From NCBI GenBank assembly GCA_964455095.1, contig CAYVUV010000326.1, positions 1 through 26,901 on the forward strand: a stretch of DNA of 26,901 nt, read 5' to 3'. Below, piece after piece: positions 17,693 through 25,500 of this stretch. The notes under the pieces were generated by a model that did not search any database, was not told where the DNA came from, and was given only the letters and a program-made list of their open reading frames with translations. The stretch is from CAYVUV01 sp964455095 (GTDB taxonomy: Bacteria; Desulfobacterota; Binatia; HRBIN30; CADEER01). The translations under genes and the position numbers were made by a program. The first letter of the stretch is position 1; each line of letters starts with the position of its first letter.

Positions 17693-20119
17693 TCACTGGA
17701 TCTTGTCCTGGAACTTCTCCCCGCTGCTGGTCGTGGCGCCGGATGGATAGACCGCCTGCCAACAACCGCCGCCGCTGCTGACGAGCTGCACGCTGACGTC
17801 GGGCGACTGGGCGTAGATCGGATCGGATGAGGGCACCACGAGGTTGGTGCCCTTGCCCTTCACCAGGATCTTCGATTTTCCCGGGCCCGACTTGAGCAGC
17901 ACCTTCGTGATGCCGGCGTCGTTGCCCGCCGGGTTCTTGTACTTGTACCCCTTGTCGCCGACCGGCTTCCAGCAGGGGCTATCGTCGCAGTCGCCCGCGC
18001 CGGTAATGCTGTGGCTTTCGACCAGCGCCGCCCCGTCGTAGACGCAGAGCGTGTAGCCCGTTCCGGCGGTCGGATCGCCGAAAGCGGACTGGCTCGCAAT
18101 CGATCCTTTCAGCCATTTCCAGATCAGCTTGGTCGCACTGGGGTCGCCGGTCGTTTTCTTGACCGAGAAGATCGCCGTGCCGGGGTCGTCGCAGGCGATC
18201 GGTGTCGCCGAGCAAACCGACTTGGCGAAGCTCCACTCGCTGGCCAGCGAAGTGAGGATGGTCGCGCCGATGTCGCCGTCGCCGAAAAGCGTACGATCGT
18301 CCACACACGGGTCAGGGCTCGCCACCCCCGGCGACCCGGTGCACGGTCCGATCACCACGCCGTCGCGCAGAACCGCGAAGTTGTTCTCGTCGACGCCCGA
18401 AGGAATGCGCGATGCGTCGATGCGGAAGCTGAGGGTGAGCGGCGCGGTCGGAGTTGCGCAGGTGCCGGTGCAGGTGAAGTTGATCTGCACCTGCTGGCCG
18501 AAGATCGCGTAGCCGGGAACCGACGGGCCGGCACCGGAGATCTCCGCGATCGTCGCCGCCGCCGTACCGGCGACCGCCGCGGTGCCCGCAAACAGCGTGA
18601 TCGACGTCTCCACGGGGTCCTCCGGCGTGGCGCCGTCGGCCTCCGTGTCGCTGGTCAGCGTCTCGCCCGCGGTGAGCTCGGGATCCGCCAGGTTCTCGGG
18701 CGTCGACGTGTCCCCGCAAACAGCAGAGCAACCGTCGCCGTCGGAGACGTTCCCATCGTCGCACTCCTCGCTGCCGGTGAGGATCCCGTTGCCGCACGCG
18801 GTGACCGTGCAGTTCGAGTCGCACCCGTCGCCGTCGTTGGTGTTGCCGTCGTCGCAGTCCTCGCCCCCGTCCACCGTATTGTTGCCGCAGAACGCGCTCG
18901 ATCCGAAGAACTGCGCGAACACGCCGCTGCCGTCGCCGTCCTGCGACTCGCTCTGCCAAGAGACCACGAACGAGCCGTTCAGCGCGCCGCTCACGTCCGG
19001 CAGCCACTGCCAGTCTTGTGTGAACGTGTTGATCTGGATCTCGTTCCCGGTCGCCTGTCCGGCGCTGTCGTAGCGCCGCGCAAAGACGCCGAAACCGTCG
19101 CCGTCGCGCGCGCTGCGCCACACGACGACGTATTCCCCGTTCGCTCCCGCCGCGACCTTCGGCGGATAGCTCTGCGAGCCGGGCGTGTACGTATTGACCT
19201 GAAACTCCGTGCCGACTCCCTGCCCGGAGCCGTCGAAGCGGCGCGCGAAGATCCCCCCGCCGGCGCCGTCGTGACCGTCGTCGTCGTACCACGCCACCAG
19301 GAAGGAGCCCGATGGGCCGGGCGCCAGTGCGGGCGTTAACTGGGCCCCCATCGTATAGGTGTTGACCTGGAACTCCGCCCCCACCGGCTGGCCGGCATCG
19401 TCGAAACGTTGCGCCGCGATGCCCGGGCTCCCGCCCTCGCGCGGACTGCTCCATGCCAGCACGAACGATCCGCTGGCGTCCATCGCCGCCTCGGGCATGT
19501 ACTGGCTGCCAATCGTGTAACTGTTGGCCTGGAACTCGGTCCCGACCGGCTGCCCGTTGCTGTCGTAGAGCTGCGCCATGGCGGCCAGGCCGTCGCCGTC
19601 CTGCCCGTCGCCGGCCCACGTCACCACGAACGAACCGTCCGGCGCCGCCGCGATTGCCGGATCGCCGTCGTCGCCCTGGGAGGCCTCGGTATAAGTGTTG
19701 GCCTGAAACTCGGTGCCGACGGCCTGGCCGGCGCTGTCGAAGCGTTGCCCGAACACTCCGTAGCCACTGCCGTCCTGCCCGTCGCTCAGCCACACCGCAA
19801 CGAACGCCCCATCGGCCGCCGCGGCGAGGGCGGGCTTGGCCTGCCCTCCCACGGTGCAGGTGTTGACCTGGAATTCTCCGCCGAGCGCCTGGCCCGCACT
19901 GCCGAAGCGCCGCGCGAACACGCCGCCGCCATAACCGTCATCGCCGTCCCAGGCGACCACGAAGGATCCGTCCCCAGCCATCGCGCTGGCCGGGTAGTCC
20001 TGCCCCCCAGCCGTATGCACGGTCACCTGAAACTCGGCCCCCGACGGCACGAGCTGCGCAACGCTCGCCAACGGGCACAGTAAGGTGGTGACAACGGTCA
20101 GCACAAACAACTTCGTCAT
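17693..20119 (-). CDS. Secreted repeat protein with myxobacterial-type Cys-rich (DUF4215-like) motifs
   Basis: This 808-residue protein is probably exported, with a signal peptide at residues 1-21 (hydrophobic core, then ASVAQ). Residues 29-405 contain seven repeats of 53-58 residues, each starting E-F-Q-V/A-N-T-Y-T and containing GSFVVAW, DGDG and GVFARRFDSAGQ. They may form a beta-propeller or an array of beta-sandwich units. Residues 410-470 hold two CGN...GEECDDGN..DGDGC motifs, the short disulfide repeats frequent in myxobacterial surface proteins; the Asp-rich loops could bind calcium. The C-terminal 300 residues contain a KLIWKWLKG...YTLCVYD pattern of unknown role. A GGGGGA precedes the ATG. 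No enzyme motif is seen, and I cannot assign a function. Confidence 0.85.
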   Translation of the reverse strand: MTKLFVLTVVTTLLCPLASVAQLVPSGAEFQVTVHTAGGQDYPASAMAGDGSFVVAWDGDDGYGGGVFARRFGSAGQALGGEFQVNTCTVGGQAKPALAAAADGAFVAVWLSDGQDGSGYGVFGQRFDSAGQAVGTEFQANTYTEASQGDDGDPAIAAAPDGSFVVTWAGDGQDGDGLAAMAQLYDSNGQPVGTEFQANSYTIGSQYMPEAAMDASGSFVLAWSSPREGGSPGIAAQRFDDAGQPVGAEFQVNTYTMGAQLTPALAPGPSGSFLVAWYDDDGHDGAGGGIFARRFDGSGQGVGTEFQVNTYTPGSQSYPPKVAAGANGEYVVVWRSARDGDGFGVFARRYDSAGQATGNEIQINTFTQDWQWLPDVSGALNGSFVVSWQSESQDGDGSGVFAQFFGSSAFCGNNTVDGGEDCDDGNTNDGDGCDSNCTVTACGNGILTGSEECDDGNVSDGDGCSAVCGDTSTPENLADPELTAGETLTSDTEADGATPEDPVETSITLFAGTAAVAGTAAATIAEISGAGPSVPGYAIFGQQVQINFTCTGTCATPTAPLTLSFRIDASRIPSGVDENNFAVLRDGVVIGPCTGSPGVASPDPCVDDRTLFGDGDIGATILTSLASEWSFAKSVCSATPIACDDPGTAIFSVKKTTGDPSATKLIWKWLKGSIASQSAFGDPTAGTGYTLCVYDGAALVESHSITGAGDCDDSPCWKPVGDKGYKYKNPAGNDAGITKVLLKSGPGKSKILVKGKGTNLVVPSSDPIYAQSPDVSVQLVSSGGGCWQAVYPSGATTSSGEKFQDKIQ
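18905..20035 (-). repeat. Seven in-gene repeats of about 160-175 bp
   Basis: The repeats in the secreted protein start at residues 29, 82, 137, 195, 249, 305 and 360 and are diverged at the DNA level. Units 2 to 6 are closest at the protein level (EFQV/ANTYT opening); unit 1 has EFQVTVHT and unit 7 EIQINTFT. The pattern indicates old tandem duplication and drift rather than a recent array. Confidence 0.75.
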
Positions 20120-20496
20120 CTGTCCCCCTGCGCGGATAGCCGGCGGATAGCCGGGACAAGCCCGGAGTTGTTACCCCTCATCCGACTCACGGCGGCACAT
20201 TGCAGATCACCGCTTGTGCTCTCGCCGCCACGGCAGTCCTCGTACTGCGGGCCGTTTGTCTCTGTCAAGCGCGCAACAGACAGACACCGCACCAGCTTCG
20301 CGAGCCGCCCGCGGGCATGACCCTGCACCGCCAGAGCTGTCGTGTAGCTCGAAGAAGGGGGTGTCGCCGAGGGAACGTTCTTGGTTCCGGCTGCAGTGGC
20401 CGCCAAACCGACAAACTGATGCAACAGCTTCATGGTGCCGCGCTGGCACGACGCGTCTTTCGCATGTAGGTTCAGGGCCCCCCAAGCGAGGGACTC
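20120..20496. other. Divergent intergenic region between the repeat protein and the HWE kinase
   Basis: About 380 bases separate the minus-strand secreted protein gene from the plus-strand kinase. Besides the 11-bp tandem repeat, it holds GGAAC...GTTCC at 20372-20388 (5-bp arms, 7-nt gap). I see no convincing -35/-10 pair and no coding sequence; short frames here have no recognisable content. Promoters for both genes should lie here. Confidence 0.5.
20132..20153. repeat. Perfect 11-bp tandem direct repeat upstream of the repeat-protein gene
   Basis: GCGGATAGCCG occurs twice back to back (20132-20142 and 20143-20153), 12 nt before the start codon of the secreted repeat protein. The 11-bp period is close to one helical turn, so a dimeric regulator could bind both copies on one face. 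A polymerase-slippage origin is equally possible. Confidence 0.55.
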
Positions 20497-20505
20497 GTGA
20501 AGCGA

Positions 20506-21549
20506 ATGCCACCAACTGAGATCGATCGTGGCGGCGAACCCGACTTGATCGAGCATGCCAAGCAGGTCGAAGAGGAGCTTCGTCGGAGCGAGCAACTCCT
20601 GCAGCTCGCGATGGAGGCGTCCTCCGCGGGCGCGTGGAGTTGGAACGCTCGAACGAACCAGACGAACTGGGACGACCGCTATCACGCCATGTACGGCTTC
20701 GCGGCGGACGACCTGCGGACGCACGAAGCGTGGCTCGAGCGGATCCACCCGGGCGATCGGCCGCGTGTCGTCGCCCGGCTCGATGAGATGCTGCAGACGC
20801 CCGGCGACGACGAGTGGAATATGGAGTTCCGTGCCGTCTCCCCACAACGGGGCGTGCTCTGGATGCACGGTCTCGGTCGCGCCCGGCGCGATGCGGGCGG
20901 CCAGGTCCTGTCGATGACCGGGATCAACCTCGACGTCACCGCGCGCAAGCGCGCAGAGGGACAGCTGCGCGAGTCGGAGGAGCAGCTGCGCTTGTTCTTC
21001 GAAAGCGCACCGGCGGCGGTCGCGATGCTCGACCGCGACATGCGCTATCTGGCGGTCAGTCGCCGTTGGTTGCAAGACTTCAGTTTGAGGGGCGACCTCA
21101 TCGGTCGAAGTCACTACGACGTCTTCCCGGAGATCCCGGAACGCTGGAAGGCGATCCACCGACGCTGCCTGGCGGGCGCCGTGGAGGCATCGGATAGCGA
21201 TCCCTTCGAGCGCGCCGACGGTTCCATTCAGTGGATACGCTGGGAGATTCACCCCTGGCGCACCGCAGCGGGAGAAATCGGCGGCATCATCCTGCTCAGC
21301 GAGGACATCACCGAAAGCCGGCTGTGGAAGGAGCGCCAGCAGGTGCTCATCGACGAGATGCAGCATCGCACGCGCAATCTGATCACAGTTGTCGAATCGA
21401 TCGCGCAGCAGACGATGCGGGCGACAGACTCGATGGATGCTTTCATGGCGCAGTTCAGCATCCGGCTCGCCGCGCTCTCCCGGGTCCAGGGGCTGTTGTC
21501 GCGCGCCGACCGGGCCCCGATTACGATCGGCGCTCTGGTGCGCATGTAG
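20506..21549 (+). CDS. HWE-family sensor histidine kinase, N-terminal part (two PAS domains and DHp), ended by in-frame TAG
   Basis: Before an in-frame TAG, 347 residues are encoded. Two PAS/PAC units lie at about 25-150 (with WNMEFRAV...VLWMHGLGRARRD) and 155-275. H287 in LIDEMQHRTRNLITVVESIAQQT is the phosphoacceptor of the HWE/HisKA_2 family. The protein then reads IGALVRM and stops. The same frame resumes immediately with LEALG and continues into the ATPase domain up to 21963. No membrane segment is present, so this is a soluble sensor, perhaps for light, redox or a small ligand via PAS. The start could be GTG 20497 or ATG 20506; a GAGGGA at 20488-20493 is a little close to the first and far from the second. 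Confidence 0.85.
   Translation: MPPTEIDRGGEPDLIEHAKQVEEELRRSEQLLQLAMEASSAGAWSWNARTNQTNWDDRYHAMYGFAADDLRTHEAWLERIHPGDRPRVVARLDEMLQTPGDDEWNMEFRAVSPQRGVLWMHGLGRARRDAGGQVLSMTGINLDVTARKRAEGQLRESEEQLRLFFESAPAAVAMLDRDMRYLAVSRRWLQDFSLRGDLIGRSHYDVFPEIPERWKAIHRRCLAGAVEASDSDPFERADGSIQWIRWEIHPWRTAAGEIGGIILLSEDITESRLWKERQQVLIDEMQHRTRNLITVVESIAQQTMRATDSMDAFMAQFSIRLAALSRVQGLLSRADRAPITIGALVRM
21547..21549 (+). other. In-frame amber codon interrupting the HWE kinase gene
   Basis: The codons run cgc-atg-TAG-ctg-gag. The flanking protein (LVRM*LEALG) continues in the same frame, with no frameshift. A Glu (GAG) at this position would give LVRMELEALG, the pattern I expect in this kinase family, so a single G-to-T change explains the stop. 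It may be a real nonsense mutation, a sequencing error, or a readthrough site. Confidence 0.85.
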
Positions 21550-21606
21550 CTGGAGGCGCTGGGACCGCATGCGGGCGGCCCGAGAACGATCGCCGAGGGA
21601 CCCGAC

Positions 21607-21963
21607 GTGCGGCTGCGCAAGCGCAGTGTGCAAACGCTGGCACTGGCCATTCACGAGCTGGCGACGAACGCGCAAAAATACGGCGCGCTCGCGACTGATA
21701 GCGGTCGTCTGTCGGTGACCTGGCGCATCGAGCCCGCCGCCGCTGGACGCGCATGCCTGGCGCTGGAGTGGCTCGAGTCCGGCATCGAGCAGGGGCTCGA
21801 CCGCGCCGATCCGCAACGCTGCGGCTACGGGCGCACGCTGATCGAGCGAGCGCTGCCGTACTCGCTCTCGGCGCAGACCACGTTCGAGGTCGGCGACCGT
21901 GTCTTCCGCTGCACGATCAAACTGCCGCTCGACAGCGGCGACACGGGCGAGGCCGGCGGATGA
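21607..21963 (+). CDS. HWE kinase ATPase domain (C-terminal fragment after the TAG)
   Basis: From a GTG at 21607 a 118-residue product could be made, covering most of the HATPase domain. It has the N box LAIHELATNAQKYGAL, the W-x-E of the HWE signature in LEWLESG, and the G box GYGRTLIERALPYSL. A GAGGGA at 21595-21600 precedes the GTG by 6 nt, so separate translation is possible. It would lack the DHp helix and be inactive alone, unless it pairs with the N-terminal fragment. The simplest reading is that both parts are one interrupted gene spanning 20506-21963. The end overlaps the response regulator start by ATGA. Confidence 0.7.
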   Translation: MRLRKRSVQTLALAIHELATNAQKYGALATDSGRLSVTWRIEPAAAGRACLALEWLESGIEQGLDRADPQRCGYGRTLIERALPYSLSAQTTFEVGDRVFRCTIKLPLDSGDTGEAGG

Positions 21964-22316
21964 CGACGAACGACGCCCGTCGGCGAGTCCTGGTCGTCGA
22001 AGACGACTACTACGTTGCGCATTCCCTGGCGGCGGCTCTCGAAGCACACGGCATCGAAGTGCTCGGGCCGGTGGCGAGCGTGCAGGCGGCATCGGACTTG
22101 ATCGCGCAGGCTGAACGAATCGACGGCGCGGTCCTCGACATCAATCTAAAGGGAGAGTTTGTCTACCCCCTCGCCGATGTGCTCCGGGAACAGGGGGTGC
22201 CGTTTGTCTTCACGACGGGATACGATGCGTCTTCCGTCGCGCGACAGGCCCGCGACGCCGTGTGCTTCGAAAAGCCGGTGACGACGACACAGTTGATCGA
22301 CGCCCTCTTCGGCTGA
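21960..22316 (+). CDS. Single-domain response regulator (CheY-like)
   Basis: This 118-residue protein is only a receiver domain. Acidic pocket residues E14/D15/D16, the phosphorylation site D60 (AVLDINLKGE), T86 in FTTGYD and K105 in FEKPV are all present. The D-I-N-L-K-G-E signature is common in single-domain regulators encoded beside HWE kinases. The ATG at 21960 overlaps the kinase stop (ATGA), showing translational coupling with the interrupted kinase. Lacking an output domain, it may act as a phosphate sink or through a protein partner. Its receiver is intact, unlike the kinase gene. Confidence 0.92.
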   Translation: MTTNDARRRVLVVEDDYYVAHSLAAALEAHGIEVLGPVASVQAASDLIAQAERIDGAVLDINLKGEFVYPLADVLREQGVPFVFTTGYDASSVARQARDAVCFEKPVTTTQLIDALFG

Positions 22317-22456
22317 CGCCCCGCGAACTGCATCATCGTGTCGTAGCCGAGGAGACATTCTCTAGCTGCGGCGGCCGCCAAACTAAGAAGCCAAGAACGT
22401 CCCCCAAGAACGCCGCTTCGATCCCTCGGCGCGTCCAGCGTGCGGCCCCTTCTGCT

Positions 22457-22475
22457 CGGCGCCTGCCGGGCGCCG
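22457..22475. terminator. GC-rich hairpin downstream of the response regulator
   Basis: CGGCGCC (22457-22463) pairs with GGCGCCG (22469-22475) around a TGCCG loop, a perfect 7-bp stem in the convergent gap between the response regulator and the patatin-like gene. No T-run follows on the plus strand, so it is at most a weak or factor-assisted terminator. The rest of the 22317-22523 gap shows nothing else. Confidence 0.35.
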
Positions 22476-22523
22476 GTGTGGGCCTGCTTCTTCCGATCCT
22501 CCGGACACGACGCCGAGGCGCCG

Positions 22524-25500
22524 TCAGAACGTCAGCTCGAGCTTGATGGCCCGGCAGGGCTCTCCGTCGGGAAGCTCCCGGACTTCATGGCAGATGCGGA
22601 ATCCCTGTTTCTTGTAGAACTCGACGTAGCTCACCCGATCGGCCCATGAGCCCGGATCGTTGCGTCCCTCGGGCGCCTTTACGTAGACGTCCAGCCGGCT
22701 GGCCATCTTGCGCTCGCGCGCGTGCTTCAGGAACTTCCAGAGGAAGGCGCCGCCGATCCCGGCGCCCCACAGGCTGGGAGGGACGAAGAAGTCGTCGCTG
22801 GTCCACCAGGCCCAGGCGCCAGCGTCGTCGGGCAGGTGCCGGAGCAGCAGGAGACCGACCTGCATAGGCGTTGGGTTGGGGCTACCCGGTGTGGGGAGGC
22901 GCAGCAGATACTCGTAGGCGCGCTTGTGCCCGCCCTGCCGGTCGAGCATCGCCGGCGCGGGCGTGTGCCGCTCACGCCACCATCGCGCCGAGAGCCCGTC
23001 CGGAATGCTCACCGTGGGTCCGGACACCGCGCCGTCCTGCACCCCTTCCTGGTCGAGGATCGCGAAGCGTTCCTGCATGAATCGCTGGAACTCCGCGCCG
23101 TACATCGGCCGGATCAGCGGCCACCACATCCGGAACGTCGGCGCCGAGGCCCAGCGCGCGAAGCAGTTCACCCAGCCCAGGTTCAGCGGGTGGTTCCAGA
23201 AGGTGTCGAGCTGACACTCGGTCCAGACGTCCTCCATGAGCTGGGTCACCCGGAGCAGGCAGGCGAGATTGGCGGCGTGGGCCGTGTCGGTTGGCTTCTG
23301 CTCCGCTTCTCCGGCCTTCCATATCCGGCGGAGCTCGGGGAAGACCTCGTGGAGCATGGCGGCGGCGCCCTCACGCTGGAGCTCCGACTCGACGGACCCA
23401 AAGCGCGCCGTCATCTTCAGCACGCTGGCGGGGAGGTCGGGTGGGGTCGGATACCAGTCCTGCCGCGCCGTCGTGAAGATCCAATCGGCCGGCGGCCCCT
23501 CGCCGTTGCCCGGATAGCGGTCGACGAAGCCGAAGACGGTGCAGGCGGTGTGCTCGCCGAGCTTGCGGTACGACTCCCACTGCGCCTCGTCGTAGAACTG
23601 GTCGACGGTCGACTCGTGGGGAAAGCTCTCGTTGCGAGTCGAATACTGGAGCACGTCCGGTGGTTCGTCCCCGGTGAGCGTCGGCTTCACGTAGAGGAGG
23701 ATGCCCTTGTCGAAGTCGGAGTAGTGGATGGTGCCGACCACGACGTGCTGCCGCGAGCGGCGGTCGGCGGGCTTGAGCGCGGACAGGTCGACGTCGATGT
23801 GGACGCCAAAGTCCTCGCGTACGCGGCGGGCGGCGTTGCCAAAGTCGTCGAAGGCCACGGCAGGATCCTCACCGCAGTCGGACACCACGATGTAGCGACA
23901 GTGGCGGCGCACCAGCTCGTAGAGCGCGAGGTTCTCGAAGTGCGCGCCGTCGGAGAGATGGATCTCGGGGGCATCGGAGTCGGCCGTCGTGAGCGAGAAC
24001 ATCTCGCGGAAAAAGAGCGCGCCGGGGAGGAGGCGCATCCGGGCGCGCGGCGGCCGGCGCGGGTTCGGGACCCATAGGCCGAGGCGGAGGTTGAGCGCCG
24101 CCATCAGGAATGCGACCACCGGTCCGACGCTCATCGAGACCGCGCCCATGTTGGAGTTGAAGGCGGCGGCGGAGGCCGTGACCGCGCCGCCGAGCGTGAG
24201 CCACTTCCCGGGAGGCGCCCAGCCGTCTGCCATGGCGATGCCGTGGTGGGAAAGCGTCGCGCTGCGCGCGCCCCGTCCCAGCGTCTCGATGGGATCCCCG
24301 CTCAGGTCATTGGCCGCACAGCACACCAGATGCAGCGGCCACTTGGGAAGATCGGCGAGGCACAGGTCGTCTGCTTTCCGCCGGTCGGTCTGCCGGTTCG
24401 CGGCGGCGAATCCGTCTGAGGCCCGGTTCGACGCGCCGGCGTAGGCGCGCACGAGGCGGTCGCGATAGAAGGAGTGCAGGCCGATCTCGCCGGGGTCGAA
24501 GAGCATCATCATGGCGATGGCGAAACCCATGCCGCCCGTCACCCCGTACCAGCGGAACCAGTCCGTGTTCCCGACCACGATGAGCACGCTCCCGACACCG
24601 GCGACCAGCAGCGCGACCGTCAGGTAGGCGAGCAACTGCGGGAGATACGGCTTCAGGCGATCGAGCGCACTCGCCTGCGTCCCGGAGCGCAGTGTCACTC
24701 CGATCCAGTTTCGCAACGCCGCGAACGCCCCGGCCGACACCAGGGACGCGACGGTCATCCGCCTGGCCAGCGGGAGGAAGTTGACGCTGACGTGCCACAG
24801 CGTCGCCAGGGACGCCCACGCCAGCGCACTGCCGAGGAGCCGCATCACGACGCGGTCGAACGCCGGCACCCAGACGCGGTCGTGTGTCTCCGTGCCGTCA
24901 CGGCTCCTCCGGCGGGCCGCGACGGCGAAGGGGGCACGCAGCGCGAGCAGCAGGAGGCCGACCAGGAACCAGACGTACGCGAGGTCATAGAGCCTCGGGC
25001 TCCAGAACCACGGCTGGTCTTTCGTCGGCTGGTAGATCGCGGTGCGCGGCTGGCAGGCCCATTCCTCGGAGCCGGCGCTCCCGGTGACCGGCCAACAGGG
25101 CTGGTTCTGGGACACCGCGATCCCCGTGAGATGCCACCAGGTTTCGTACGAGGTCTCCGTCAACTGCGTCCAGCCCGATCTGCCGTCGAGCATCCACTTC
25201 GTCTGTCGCGGGAGATGGTGGACGTATCCCCACTCCACCAGCAGCGCCAGCGCGACGGCGAAAACCGCCGTCAGGGTGTTGACTCGGCGGCTCGTCGCCA
25301 CGTCGGCGTCGTCGAGGCGATCTCCCGCCGCCCAGGCGCGTTCGAACCAGACGAGGACACCGGTGGTGAGGAGGAACACGGCGAACACCCCCGCCCACGG
25401 CTCCGGGCAGGCGAGGAAGAAATTCGTGCCGAGCCAGACGATCAGGACGAGCCCGATCACCGACGCCGCCGCGAGGAACGCGGGGATCAGGCCCGCGAGT

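Noticed and set aside
20372..20388. GGAAC resembling a general-stress-response -35 element upstream of an HWE kinase
   Set aside because: No CGTT-like -10 lies at the required 16-17 nt spacing; the GTTCC that follows only makes a short inverted repeat.
20116..22092. Minus-strand 658-codon frame opposite the HWE kinase
   Set aside because: The plus strand encodes recognisable PAS, DHp and ATPase motifs; the minus frame has none.
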